Source of the DNA: Nonomuraea aurantiaca
GTDB taxonomy: Bacteria > Actinomycetota > Actinomycetes > Streptosporangiales > Streptosporangiaceae
Reading direction: 5' to 3'
DNA length: 64,000 bases
NCBI RefSeq assembly: GCF_020215705.1
Contig: NZ_JAIWNB010000001.1
Span: forward strand, 868,001 to 932,000
The notes beneath the pieces are model-generated. The model was not told where the DNA came from. It made no database searches and saw only the letters and a list, made by a program, of their open reading frames with translations. This document shows, piece by piece, positions 1-8,730 of the stretch. How positions within the stretch are numbered: the first letter of the stretch is position 1; each line of letters opens with the position of its first letter. The position numbers and the translations under genes are program-made.

Positions 1-613
1 GCCGGATTTCACCTACGTACGTGACAGGGAAGGCACCACCTACTTCAAGGTGCCGTCCTCCTTCAGCCAGCTCAACGCCTATCCGATCGAGCTCTCCCTG
101 TCGGGCGACCATCCGAACTCGGAGGCGGCCCGGCTGCGGCGCGAGCGGGTCTGGTCCACGGCCTTCGACCAGTCGGCGCAGCCGTCCGTCGCGCACCTGC
201 TCAGCTCGACGGATCCGTTCATCTACGCCACCGTGCACAAGCTCACCGACGAGCAGCGGGACACGATGTCGCTGGATCGGCTGCGTGACTTCGTCCTGCC
301 GGTGACCGCGCAGATCCGCGCGGTCTACCTGTCCAAGGCGACCGAGGCGGGGCGGCAGCCGCTGTTCAACCGGTTCGAGTCGATCAGCGATCAGATCCTC
401 CAGCTGGACCGTGGTGCCAGGGGAGTGCGGGTTCGCTTCAACTACCAGATCGGCGGCGACGTCCAGACCTTCGACCACACCGCCATCCTCGACGAGCAGG
501 GAGCCACGGTCTCCGTGATGCTCATCGGCTGCCAGGCGATCTGCTTCCGAGCGCGCGCGGCCGAGTTCGACAAGATCGAGCAAACCTTCAAGCTGCTCCG
601 GCTGCCCGGATGA
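1..613 (+). CDS. Hypothetical protein, 5' end outside the window
   Basis: The reading frame is open from base 2, so the true start lies upstream; the GTG at 50 is only an internal codon. The visible 203 residues show no membrane segment or catalytic motif I recognise. The part is alpha/beta-like, with charged helices and a C-terminal beta-rich stretch (residue pattern 'VRVRFNYQIGG'), compatible with a small secreted or lipoprotein-type domain. It stops 10 bases before the TTG start of the FtsH-like protease on the same strand, so the two are probably cotranscribed. No function is assigned. Confidence 0.7.
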   Translation, partial: PDFTYVRDREGTTYFKVPSSFSQLNAYPIELSLSGDHPNSEAARLRRERVWSTAFDQSAQPSVAHLLSSTDPFIYATVHKLTDEQRDTMSLDRLRDFVLPVTAQIRAVYLSKATEAGRQPLFNRFESISDQILQLDRGARGVRVRFNYQIGGDVQTFDHTAILDEQGATVSVMLIGCQAICFRARAAEFDKIEQTFKLLRLPG

Positions 614-623
614 GGGAGCGTCA

Positions 624-3608
624 TTGACCACGACCACGCATCACGGCGGGCTGCGCGCGCCCGGTAGCGGCCCCTCCGATCCCGAAGCCGTGACCAGGAA
701 GAAGATGCGGTTCTGGGATCGCAGCAAGTTCCTCATCGGGCTGGTCCTCGCCTTCCTCGTGCTCACCTGGAAGGTGATGGCCGACTACGAGGGCATCGTG
801 TCCTTCGGCGAGGCCATGTGGGTCATCGCGTACACCTACCAGTGGATCTTCTGGCTGCTGGGCGTCGAGGCGCTGCGGCAGCTCCACTTCTTCGTCAGCG
901 AGCGGTGGTCGGCCTACCACCGCTTCTGGAGCCATCGCGTCTTCGGCGGGTTCGAGCGGTGGTCCCACCGGCGCTTCGACGACTGGACCAGGTATCGCTT
1001 CTCCCGCGCGGCGAAGATCATCTTCTGGGTGGTGCTGATCGCGCTGGTACTCGGCGCGGTGCTCGAAACCAGCCCGTTCCTCGCCCTGTTCAGCGCGCCC
1101 GCGCTGATCTGGAAGGCGATGCCGTTCCTGATCCAGATCGTGTTCCTGTTCTTCGTGGTCATCATCCAGTTCGTCGGCCTGTTCTGGTTCCTGTCCAGAG
1201 GCGGCGTCGAGACGTACTTCCCCGACGACATCAAGACCCGCTTCTCCGACGTCTGGGGACAGGACCACGTGGTCGAACGCGTCCAGGAGAACATCGTCTT
1301 CCTGGAACGACCCGACGAGATCGAGAAGCGCGGCGGGTACGTGCCCAGCGGCCTGCTGCTGTGGGGGCCGCCGGGCACCGGCAAGACGCTGATGGCCGAG
1401 GCGGTGGCCGGTGAGACTGGCAAGCCGTACGTGTTCGTCGACCCCGGCGCGTTCACGAACATGTTCATGGGCATCGGCATCCTCAAGGTCAAGACGCTCT
1501 TCAGGAAGCTGCGCAAGCTCGCGCTCAGGTACGGCGGGGTGATCGTCTTCTTCGACGAGGCCGACTCGCTCGGCAAGCGCGGCCGGCTCGCCCAGCAGGG
1601 CCCGCCGGGACAGGGCGGCGGCGGCTTCTCCGGCTGTCACGGTGCCACCTATCTGTCCGAGGAGACCCGCTCGGTGCTCGCCTTCCGCGCCCGGCGGGAG
1701 GTGGAGGAGCCGGAGACCCGCAACCGCTTCTTCATGGGCGGCGGCATGAACAGCGGCGACCCGGGCACCCTGCAGGCCCTGCTCACCGAGCTGTCCGGGC
1801 TCAAGAAGCCGCGCGGCTTCTTCAACCGCCTGGTCAGGCGGCTGCTCGGGATGCGGCCCAAGCCGCCGCCCAAGTTCCGCATCCTCGTCATGATGGCCAC
1901 CAACCGGCCCGACGCGCTCGACGAGGCGCTGCTGCGGCCCGGCCGCATCGACCGCATCTACAAGGTCGGCTACCCCTCCAAAGCCGGACGGGTCCGCACG
2001 TACCAGGGCTATTTCGACAAGGTCGACCACGAGCTGACCGAGCAGCAGATCGACAAGCTCGCCACCATCACCCCGTACGCGACGGGCGCCACGATCAAGG
2101 ACCTGGTGAACGAGTCGCTGATCACCGCGATCCGCGACGGCCGGGAGACCATCTCCTGGTCCGACGTCCTGCGGGCCAAGCGGCTCAAGCAACTCGGCCC
2201 GCCCGAGGACGTCGAGTACATCGAGCGGGAGCGGCACGCCGTGGCGGTGCACGAGGCATGCCACGCCGTGGTGGCCTACGTGACCCGCTTCCACCTGGAG
2301 ATCGACATCGCCACGATCGAGAAGGGCGCCGACTACCTGGGCATGGTCGCCTCGATCAAGCCCGAGGACCAGTTCACCCGGTGGAAGTCCGAATACGAGG
2401 CCGACATCATGGTCTCGCTCGCCTCCCTGGCGGGGGAGCGGATGTTCTTCGGCGAGGACAACTCCTCCGGCGTCTCCAGCGACCTGCACTCGGCCACGTT
2501 CCTGACGGCGCTCATGGAGTCGTACTGGGGGATGGGCTCGGGCGTCACCTCCCTTCCCGCGCTGCAGGAGCTGGAGATCCACGGCGGCAAGGCGATGCCA
2601 CGGCGCGGCGGTGGCGGCCCCATCGGCATCACCGAGCGGGAGCCGAGCCGGAGCCAGGCCGAGCTGGCGCCCGACGTGCTGGGCGAGCGGATCGAGTTCA
2701 ACCTGGTCCGGCTGCTGGAGAAGACCGAGCGGCTGCTGGAGGAGCATCGCCGGGACGTGCTCTGCCTCGCGCACGCGCTGGAGACGCACAAGACGCTCAA
2801 CGGCGACGACGTGGTGGCGATCATCGAGCGGGCGACCGGGCCGCTCATCGACGGCACGATCTACGCCTCCGACGAGCTGTACGGGGAGTTGGAGGAGTAC
2901 CACCGGGACGCGGCCAGAGCGCACAAGGAGCACAGCCGGATCGAGCGCGACCTGCCTGGGCAGGTGGAGGAGCCTGCCTACCAGCCCAACGGCCAGACTG
3001 CTGGCCGGCCGGGCGGGCCGGCCCTTCAACCTGGGCCGGTCCTTCAGCCCGGGCCGGTTCTTCACCCCGGCCAGGTCCTTCAGCCCGGGCCGGTCGCGGC
3101 CGTCCAGCCCGCGAGCCCGGCCGCCGAGCCCGTCGTGGTGACCGCCGAGCTCGTCGCCGAGCCGGGGCGGCCGGAGTTCGTCGCCGAGCCGGGCCGGCCG
3201 GAGTTCGTGCCGTGGGCGCCCGAGCCCGCGCCCGTCTACGCGGCGCTGTCGCCCCTGCCGGTCGAACCGCCGCCACCCAGGCGCCGGGTGTGGGTCGTCG
3301 TCGCCAGCCTGCTGGCGCTCGTCGTGCTGGCGCTCCTCACCGGCCTGGCCCTGACGGGCGCGGCCCCGGTCGCCGGGCTGGCCTCGCCCGGACTGCTGCT
3401 CGTCCTGTTCGTCGTCGTGGTGGCGGTGATCGTGGGCGCCGGCCTGGCGCTCATCGCCATCAAGGCCGTACGAGCGGCGCAGGCCAAGGCGGAACACGAA
3501 CGCGACCAGGCCCACGCCAGGGCACAACTGCTGGCCGCCGCGATGGACCCCGACACGGCCATGCGGCTGCTCGGCTACGACGGCAGGGAAACGGACAGGA
3601 GGCCCTAA
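624..3608 (+). CDS. Membrane-bound AAA+ FtsH-like zinc metalloprotease (M41) with long C-terminal extension
   Basis: 994 residues from a TTG start preceded by GAGGGAG five bases upstream. Order: four N-terminal hydrophobic segments (about residues 34-52, 63-85, 131-150, 165-190); AAA+ ATPase with Walker A GPPGTGKT (248-255), Walker B VIVFFDEAD (306-314) and second region of homology ATNRPDALDEALLRPGR; M41 peptidase with zinc motif HEACH (543-547) and probable third ligand Asp620 in SSDLHSAT. FtsH proteins degrade membrane and regulatory proteins. This one differs from housekeeping FtsH (roughly 650-700 residues): it has four rather than two N-terminal membrane segments, a Gly-rich insert after Walker B, a Pro-rich repeat linker (about 800-885) and two further membrane helices near 893-945. 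The catalytic residues look intact, so an active, specialised protease is likely. Confidence 0.9.
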   Translation: MTTTTHHGGLRAPGSGPSDPEAVTRKKMRFWDRSKFLIGLVLAFLVLTWKVMADYEGIVSFGEAMWVIAYTYQWIFWLLGVEALRQLHFFVSERWSAYHRFWSHRVFGGFERWSHRRFDDWTRYRFSRAAKIIFWVVLIALVLGAVLETSPFLALFSAPALIWKAMPFLIQIVFLFFVVIIQFVGLFWFLSRGGVETYFPDDIKTRFSDVWGQDHVVERVQENIVFLERPDEIEKRGGYVPSGLLLWGPPGTGKTLMAEAVAGETGKPYVFVDPGAFTNMFMGIGILKVKTLFRKLRKLALRYGGVIVFFDEADSLGKRGRLAQQGPPGQGGGGFSGCHGATYLSEETRSVLAFRARREVEEPETRNRFFMGGGMNSGDPGTLQALLTELSGLKKPRGFFNRLVRRLLGMRPKPPPKFRILVMMATNRPDALDEALLRPGRIDRIYKVGYPSKAGRVRTYQGYFDKVDHELTEQQIDKLATITPYATGATIKDLVNESLITAIRDGRETISWSDVLRAKRLKQLGPPEDVEYIERERHAVAVHEACHAVVAYVTRFHLEIDIATIEKGADYLGMVASIKPEDQFTRWKSEYEADIMVSLASLAGERMFFGEDNSSGVSSDLHSATFLTALMESYWGMGSGVTSLPALQELEIHGGKAMPRRGGGGPIGITEREPSRSQAELAPDVLGERIEFNLVRLLEKTERLLEEHRRDVLCLAHALETHKTLNGDDVVAIIERATGPLIDGTIYASDELYGELEEYHRDAARAHKEHSRIERDLPGQVEEPAYQPNGQTAGRPGGPALQPGPVLQPGPVLHPGQVLQPGPVAAVQPASPAAEPVVVTAELVAEPGRPEFVAEPGRPEFVPWAPEPAPVYAALSPLPVEPPPPRRRVWVVVASLLALVVLALLTGLALTGAAPVAGLASPGLLLVLFVVVVAVIVGAGLALIAIKAVRAAQAKAEHERDQAHARAQLLAAAMDPDTAMRLLGYDGRETDRRP

Positions 3609-4207
3609 ACGCGTATGTCGAGCCGGCCGATCGGCTCGACCAGCTCCTCCTCCTCGTAGGCGAAGTGCGAGGACAGGACGGCGGCCAGTCGCTCGGCCTC
3701 GGCCCGTACCCGGTCGAGGCCGGTGTCGCCGGCCACCAGGTCCACGCACGCCTGGTCGAGCCGGGTCAGCAGCCCGGCGATGACCTCGTGCTCCTCCTTG
3801 AGCTTGTCGATCACCGGCCCGAGCGAGCCGTCGCGCTCGAGTATCGCCGGGTACATGGCCTCGTCCTCGATCGTGTGATGCACGGTCAGCAGCCGGCAGA
3901 ACGTCGCGCAGAACGCGCCCAGCGTCCAGTAGTTCTGGCGCATGGTCAGCTGGTTGATCACCGAGCGCAGGGCGGCCGCGTCCAGGGCGCCCGCGGCGAC
4001 CTGGTCGAGCGCGTCCAGGACCTGCCGCATCTCCTGACGGTAGCCGTCGTGCACGTCGATCAGGTGCCGCCCGAGCTGCCGCTGTCCCGGCGTGAGCGCC
4101 TCCGGATCGTGCTTGTGGCCGCGTGGCCTGCGTGCCTCATCGAGGTCGGTCACTACCACCGGCGCTCCAGCCCGGCGGCCGCCGGCGCAAGGAAGGCGCC
4201 GGACCAC
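3605..4207 (-). CDS. Hemerythrin HHE domain protein
   Basis: 200 residues. A four-helix hemerythrin-like domain carries the di-iron pattern: an early His (GRHLIDVHDG), HHTIEDEAMYP, KEEHEVI and a C-terminal HFAYEEEE. Family members bind O2, NO or iron and often act in redox or nitrosative sensing; the substrate here is unknown. The first ~18 residues are low complexity, so a GTG start at 4153 (VTDLDEAR) is a good alternative. The gene converges with the protease gene and overlaps its last four bases. Confidence 0.85.
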   Translation of the reverse strand: MVRRLPCAGGRRAGAPVVVTDLDEARRPRGHKHDPEALTPGQRQLGRHLIDVHDGYRQEMRQVLDALDQVAAGALDAAALRSVINQLTMRQNYWTLGAFCATFCRLLTVHHTIEDEAMYPAILERDGSLGPVIDKLKEEHEVIAGLLTRLDQACVDLVAGDTGLDRVRAEAERLAAVLSSHFAYEEEELVEPIGRLDIRV

Positions 4208-4364
4208 AGGTCGTACATGAAGATCCCCCTATTTTCTCATGAATGATCTTATGGCGCGGTGGACTCTCGGTACTGATTAACACGACGTTCACATTCGGGC
4301 AAAAAGCGGGAAACGGTTGACCGCAAGACTCGGCGTGGCTGTGAGACACCCTGAAAGGACCGAC
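4208..4364 (+). promoter_or_regulatory. Divergent intergenic region upstream of glnII
   Basis: About 157 bases between the hemerythrin gene and glnII. It is distinctly more A/T-rich (around 4225-4310) than its surroundings, as expected for promoters. The SD for glnII is GAAAGGA at 4353-4359. I see only a weak resemblance to a GlnR box near 4277-4310 and do not assert it. Confidence 0.4.
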
Positions 4365-5384
4365 GTGAGCTACAAGGCTGAGTACATCTGGATCGACGGC
4401 ACCGAGCCCACCGCCCTGCTGCGCTCGAAGACCAGAATCCTGGCTGACGGAGCCGAGCCGCCGGTCTGGGGTTTCGACGGTTCCAGCACGAACCAGGCCG
4501 AGGGTCACTCCTCGGACCGCGTGCTCCGTCCGGTCTTCACCTGTCCTGACCCGATCCGCGGTGGCTCCAGCGTGCTGGTCCTGTGTGAGGTCGAGGAGAT
4601 CGACGGCGCGCCGCACAAGAGCAACACCCGCGCCCTGCTCCGCCCGATCGCCGAGCAGTTCGCCGACCAGGACTCCTGGTTCGGCATCGAGCAGGAATAC
4701 ACCTTCTTCAAGGGCAGCCGCCCGCTGGGCTTCCCCGAGGGCGGCTTCCCCGCCCCGCAGGGCCCCTACTACTGTGGCGTGGGCGCCGACGCGATCTTCG
4801 GCCGCGAGATCGTCGAGCTCCACCTCGACCGCTGCCTCGCGGCCGGCCTCGCGATCTCCGGCATCAACGCCGAGGTCATGCCAGGCCAGTGGGAGTTCCA
4901 GGTGGGCCCGGCCGGTCCGCTGGAGGTCTCCGACCACATGTGGATCGCCCGCTGGCTGCTCTACCGCACGGCTGAGGAGTTCGGCGTGGAGGCCACGCTC
5001 GACGCCAAGCCCGCCCGTGGCGACTGGAACGGCGCCGGCGCGCACACCAACTTCTCCACCAAGGCGATGCGCGAGGGCTACGAGCCCATCATCACCGCCT
5101 GCGAGGCCCTCGGCGAGGGCGACAAGCCGATGGAGCACATCACCCAGTACGGCGTGGGCATCGAGAGCCGCCTGACCGGCGCCCACGAGACCGCCCCGTG
5201 GAACAAGTACAGCTACGGCGTCTCCAACCGCGGCGCCTCCGTACGCATCCCGTGGCAGGTCGAGGTGGAGAAGAAGGGCTACATCGAGGACCGCCGCCCC
5301 AACGCCAACGTCGACCCGTACGTGGTCACCCGCCTGCTGGTCAACACCTGCTGCTCGGCCCTGGAAAAGGCCGGCCAGGTCTGA
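4365..5384 (+). CDS. glnII: Glutamine synthetase type II
   Basis: 339 residues, close to the ~340 usual for actinobacterial GSII. The enzyme makes glutamine from glutamate, ammonia and ATP in the cytoplasm. Diagnostic blocks are WGFDGSSTNQAEG near residue 40, GIEQEYTFF with metal-binding Glu near 107, MPGQWEFQVG, and the nucleotide-site block WNGAGAHTNFST. I chose the GTG at 4365 because it has GAAAGGA six bases upstream and begins SYKAEYIWIDG like the family; the frame is open to 4317 but that extension has no homology-like features. A strong terminator follows directly. GSII is an auxiliary enzyme beside GlnA in actinomycetes and is usually nitrogen-regulated. Confidence 0.95.
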   Translation: MSYKAEYIWIDGTEPTALLRSKTRILADGAEPPVWGFDGSSTNQAEGHSSDRVLRPVFTCPDPIRGGSSVLVLCEVEEIDGAPHKSNTRALLRPIAEQFADQDSWFGIEQEYTFFKGSRPLGFPEGGFPAPQGPYYCGVGADAIFGREIVELHLDRCLAAGLAISGINAEVMPGQWEFQVGPAGPLEVSDHMWIARWLLYRTAEEFGVEATLDAKPARGDWNGAGAHTNFSTKAMREGYEPIITACEALGEGDKPMEHITQYGVGIESRLTGAHETAPWNKYSYGVSNRGASVRIPWQVEVEKKGYIEDRRPNANVDPYVVTRLLVNTCCSALEKAGQV

Positions 5385-5404
5385 TCCTCCCGGTAATACG
5401 TGAA

Positions 5405-5450
5405 GAGGAACGCGGGCACCCCCGATATGGGGCCCGCGTTCCTCCGTTTT
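5405..5450 (+). terminator. Strong intrinsic terminator after glnII, probably bidirectional
   Basis: Perfect 13 bp stem: GAGGAACGCGGGC at 5405-5417 pairs with GCCCGCGTTCCTC at 5432-5444. The loop itself can pair (CCCC/GGGG), and CGTTTT follows. It sits between the convergent glnII and CehA-like genes and can serve both. Confidence 0.9.
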
Positions 5451-5451
5451 C

Positions 5452-6816
5452 TCACGCCAGGCGGGACTGGTAGACCCTGCGGGCCTCCTCCACGACCGCC
5501 AGGTAGTCGGCGCACACCCGGTCCCTGACGAGCTCTTCGAGCAGTTCCAGCCAGCGCAGGCAGAACGTCACGTCCTCTTCCCTGGCCACCCGGCGGCCCT
5601 CGACGTCGAGGTAGACCGGGCTCGTGTGCGCCCGTACCTGGCCGCCGCCCTCGGCGACCGCCACCACATAGGTCGGCCAGATCACCGTCAGCTCCGCCGC
5701 CACCTCACCGGGCGGGCCCGCGGCCAGCTCGCCGTCGGCGGTCAGCAGCCGTACGTTCTCCACCAGCGGCCCGATCACCCGCCCGATGACCCGCACCCTG
5801 CTGCCGGGAGCCAGGTCGAGGGTGGCGCCGGGGCCCTGGCCCTCGATGGACAGCTCAAGAAACGGGCCGGTCGTGGCGAACGTGCGGCCGCACCGTACGG
5901 CGTCGGCGTAGGACTCGGCGGTCAGCCGTCCGGCCACGTGCGCGTAGGTGCGTTCGCGTCCGATCGGCCCGAGCCGGTGGGCCGTACCGGCGACGGCGGC
6001 GACGCGGTTGCCCGCGCCGATCAGCCGGCGGTAGGCGCGGTCCGAGCCGATCGCCGAGCAGAAGCTGTCGACCAGGCCGAGCGCCGCGTCGACCACCGAC
6101 AGCCGCGCGTCGTAGCGCGGATCGCCGGCGCCGACGAGCTGCTCGGGCGTCTCGACCGGACCGCGGAAGGCGTTGGCGTAGCCGATGAGCGCGCCCCGTT
6201 CGCGCAGCTTGCGGACGTTGTCGTAGCCCTCTTCGGGGCCGAGCGCGTGGTGGGCGAGATCCACCCTGGCCACGTGCGTCTCGTCCGACCACGGCAGATC
6301 GCGCCCGGACCATCGTTCGACGGCGTCCTGGTCGCCCGGCAGCAGGTTGACCACGTGCAGGTCCTCGCCGTGCTGCGAGTCGGCCACCCACTGGGACGAC
6401 CGGGTGAGGGGGACGTGCAGGTCGGCGCCGTACCAGCCGCGGGCCGCCGCGTCGTAGATGCGCCGCGGCGTCAGCTCGACCAGCGTCTCGCCGTCGCCCG
6501 GCACGAGGGTCGTCTCCGCCCAGCCGTACTCCATGCCTCGGGCCGCCCTGACCGTCAGCGGTTCGTGGGGGACGTGGAGCACCAGGTCGTCGCCGTGGAA
6601 GTACGGCAGGCCGTCGAGGTCGCGGGCCGGCGGGGTGTTGCGCGGGAACCAGCCCTTGCCGTCGGTGCTCCACACACTCCAGCGGCAGGGGAAGCCTGCC
6701 CGCAGCCGGATCGTCCGTTGCGCGGTCTGTTGAGCAGCCCGTTGGGTAGCCCGCGCCTTGGTCGACGGCGCCGGGGTGGTCGGCGCCTCGATTAACGGTG
6801 TCGGATCGTCACGCAT
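5452..6816 (-). CDS. CehA/McbA-family metallohydrolase-like protein with degenerate metal motifs
   Basis: 454 residues. The family signature region is visible: an N-terminal beta-domain, then RGWYGADLHV (about residue 150), GLVDSFCSAIG, the block AGNRVAAVAGTAHR, and YADAVRCGRTFATTGP, typical of CehA/McbA PHP-superfamily hydrolases. Active members use a His-x-His and a TDH-type motif to bind metals. Here the first motif reads DLHVPLT and the second position reads VNLLPGDQD, so several expected ligands are absent. It may be a binding or structural homologue, or use a different site. Start chosen at ATG 6816 with AGGGAG ahead of it. It stands alone and converges with glnII. Confidence 0.7.
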   Translation of the reverse strand: MRDDPTPLIEAPTTPAPSTKARATQRAAQQTAQRTIRLRAGFPCRWSVWSTDGKGWFPRNTPPARDLDGLPYFHGDDLVLHVPHEPLTVRAARGMEYGWAETTLVPGDGETLVELTPRRIYDAAARGWYGADLHVPLTRSSQWVADSQHGEDLHVVNLLPGDQDAVERWSGRDLPWSDETHVARVDLAHHALGPEEGYDNVRKLRERGALIGYANAFRGPVETPEQLVGAGDPRYDARLSVVDAALGLVDSFCSAIGSDRAYRRLIGAGNRVAAVAGTAHRLGPIGRERTYAHVAGRLTAESYADAVRCGRTFATTGPFLELSIEGQGPGATLDLAPGSRVRVIGRVIGPLVENVRLLTADGELAAGPPGEVAAELTVIWPTYVVAVAEGGGQVRAHTSPVYLDVEGRRVAREEDVTFCLRWLELLEELVRDRVCADYLAVVEEARRVYQSRLA

Positions 6817-6862
6817 CGGCTTCTCCCTGTAATCGAAGGCGCCGTTATCGTGACACGGCCAT

Positions 6863-6897
6863 CACCCGCCGGAAAGCCGGTGCTTCCCGGCGGGGTG
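6863..6897. terminator. Hairpin between aldehyde dehydrogenase and CehA-like genes
   Basis: CACCCGCCGG (6863-6872) pairs with CCGGCGGGGTG (6887-6897) with one bulge. It lies 27 bases beyond the aldehyde dehydrogenase stop. The T-run (GGTTTTCTT) is on the plus side, so for the minus-strand gene this is a stem without a classical U tail; such terminators are common in actinomycetes. Confidence 0.5.
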
Positions 6898-6923
6898 GTT
6901 TTCTTCCCTCAAGGTAGAAGGAC

Positions 6924-8459
6924 CTAGAGCCGGAAGCTCATATCCGGCGCGATGTCCACGACGTCCATCTGGGCCTTCTGCAGGTGACCGGAGTGGTCCC
7001 AGTTCATCGCCTGCCAGCGGGTGAACTGGTCGAGCACCCACATGCCGGACTGGCGGCTGCCGTTGCCGGACTTGCCGTTGCCGCCGAAGGGCAGGTGCGC
7101 CTCGGCGCCGGACGTCGAGTTGTTGACGCTGACCATGCCGGCGGAGATGCCCTCGCGGAACTTCCACGCGTGCCGGGCGTCGGTGGTGTAGATCGAGCTG
7201 GACAGGCCGTAGCCGGGCAGATTGGCCAGCTCGATGGCCTCGTCGATCGTCTCGAAGGTCGTCACGCCCACGATGGGCCCGAACGTCTCCTCCAGGAACA
7301 GCTGGTCGGTCGCCTTGACGCCATCGACCACCACGGGGTGGTAGAAGAGGCCGCCGTCACCGGTGAAGTCTTGGCGCGGGGCCTGGTCAGTGATTTTCCC
7401 GATATTTCCTGACACCACGCGGTGGTGGGGCTGGATCCAGGTCAGGTACTCCTCGTACCGATCCGCGAACTTCTGGTCCAGCAGCGGGCCCGCCAGCACG
7501 TCCTGCTCCGGGTCACCGATCTTGGCGTTCTGTACGGCCTGGGCGAACCGCTCGACGAACTCATCGTGCACGCTCTCATGCACGATGACCGTGCCCAGGC
7601 TGGTGCAGCGCTGGCCGGCCGTACCGAAGCCGGAGAACAGCGCCCCCTCGACGGCCAGATCGAGATCGGCGTCCGGCATGATCACCATCGGGTTCTTCCC
7701 GCCCAGCTCCAGGCAGGCCGCCTGCAGATGCCGCCCGGTGAGCTCCCCGATCTTCCTGCCGACCTCGCTGGACCCGGTGAACCCGACCTTGTGCACCGTG
7801 CCTTCTTCCAGCGCCAGCTCCAGCCCCTGGAAGGTCTGGACGCCGTCGGCGAACACGATGTTCAGCACCCCGTCGGGCAGCCCCGCGGCGGCGAACAGCT
7901 GGTACATCGCGTGCGCGGAGGCCGCCGCGTACTCGGCCGGCTTCCACACCACGGCATTGCCGCAGAGCAGCGCCGGAACCAGATACCAGGACGGCACCGC
8001 GACCGGGAAGTTGCCGGCGGTGATCACCGCCGCCACGCCTACCGGGTTGCGGAAGGTGAAAAGCTTCTTGTCCGGCATCTCCGACGGCACGGTCTGCCCG
8101 TACAGCCTGCGGCCCTCGCCGAGGAAGAAGTCACACGTGTCAACGATCTCCCGCACCTCGCCCAGGGCTTCGGCGTACGGCTTGCCGATCTCCTGGGTGA
8201 CCAGGTGGGCCAGCGCCTCGGCATTGGCCTCGACCAGCCGCCCGATCGACGCGATCACCCGCCCCCGCACCGGAGCCGGCACCTTGGCCCACTCCCGCTG
8301 CGCGTCCTTGGCGGTGCGGCAGGCGTCGGCGAACGTCTGGGCATCGACCAGGCCGACGCGGGCGACGACCTCGGCGATGCGTGCGGGGTTGGTCGATTCG
8401 TACGTGTCGGTGCCGGCGGCATCCTTGCCACCCACAACGGAGACGATCTGACGGGTCAC
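6924..8459 (-). CDS. NAD(P)-dependent aldehyde dehydrogenase
   Basis: 511 residues, full length for the ALDH superfamily. It oxidises an aldehyde to the acid. Visible motifs: catalytic Cys in GTAGQRCTSLG, general-base Glu in CLELGGKNP, cofactor-binding VWKPAEYA and GFTGSSEVGRKIG, and the C-terminal EETFGPIVGV. The closest subgroups I can suggest are semialdehyde or amino-aldehyde dehydrogenases; the substrate is not evident from context, as neighbours are unrelated. Good SD (GGAGGC reading into ATG 8459). Monocistronic. Confidence 0.93.
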   Translation of the reverse strand: MTRQIVSVVGGKDAAGTDTYESTNPARIAEVVARVGLVDAQTFADACRTAKDAQREWAKVPAPVRGRVIASIGRLVEANAEALAHLVTQEIGKPYAEALGEVREIVDTCDFFLGEGRRLYGQTVPSEMPDKKLFTFRNPVGVAAVITAGNFPVAVPSWYLVPALLCGNAVVWKPAEYAAASAHAMYQLFAAAGLPDGVLNIVFADGVQTFQGLELALEEGTVHKVGFTGSSEVGRKIGELTGRHLQAACLELGGKNPMVIMPDADLDLAVEGALFSGFGTAGQRCTSLGTVIVHESVHDEFVERFAQAVQNAKIGDPEQDVLAGPLLDQKFADRYEEYLTWIQPHHRVVSGNIGKITDQAPRQDFTGDGGLFYHPVVVDGVKATDQLFLEETFGPIVGVTTFETIDEAIELANLPGYGLSSSIYTTDARHAWKFREGISAGMVSVNNSTSGAEAHLPFGGNGKSGNGSRQSGMWVLDQFTRWQAMNWDHSGHLQKAQMDVVDIAPDMSFRL

Positions 8460-8501
8460 CGGAGCCTCCTCATTTGGTCCTCAGCCACAGCCCATCATCC
8501 C

Positions 8502-8574
8502 TCAAGCACGGACTTCGCTGCGCTCAGGCTGTTCCCCCTGCTCACAAGCATGGGCTCCGCTTGCGCTCAGACTG
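8502..8574. repeat. Imperfect tandem duplication, ~31 bp units
   Basis: Unit 1 is 8502-8532 (TCAAGCACGGACTTCGCTGC...), unit 2 is 8543-8574 (ACAAGCATGGGCTCCGCTTG...). Both end GCGCTCAG(G/A)CTGT. It is non-coding and lies between the aldehyde dehydrogenase and the small genes. Confidence 0.6.
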
Positions 8575-8582
8575 TGCTCATT

Positions 8583-8618
8583 GGGGCTCCGCCCCGGCGA
8601 GGGGCCCCGGCCCCTCGC
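8583..8618. terminator. Two adjacent GC hairpins
   Basis: GGGGCTCCGCCCC (8583-8595) is followed at once by GCGAGGGG (8597-8604) pairing with CCCCTCGC (8611-8618). The second lies about 110 bases beyond the stop of the minus-strand gene at 8731, so it is a plausible terminator for it; there is no T-run. The rest of 8460-8730 shows nothing else. Confidence 0.45.
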
Positions 8619-8730
8619 GCTCCCCGGGGGTTGACCGTCTGGGGCCAGGAAGTGCCTGGCAAGGTCGTCAGCACTCCTTTGACCGGCGGGCCCAGTCGCT
8701 GAGCTACCGCAGTTGATCGGCGACCAGGCT

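Noticed and set aside
621..3749. 1042-codon open frame on the minus strand
   Set aside because: Antisense to the FtsH-like gene, Arg/Gly/Asp-rich without domains; the plus-strand protein has intact catalytic motifs.
2258..4246. 662-codon plus-strand frame
   Set aside because: Out-of-frame shadow of the protease running antisense through the hemerythrin gene; composition is typical of GC-rich noise.
4277..4310. GlnR box upstream of glnII
   Set aside because: Only a loose TTAAC-N6-TTCAC similarity; spacing and bases do not support a confident call.
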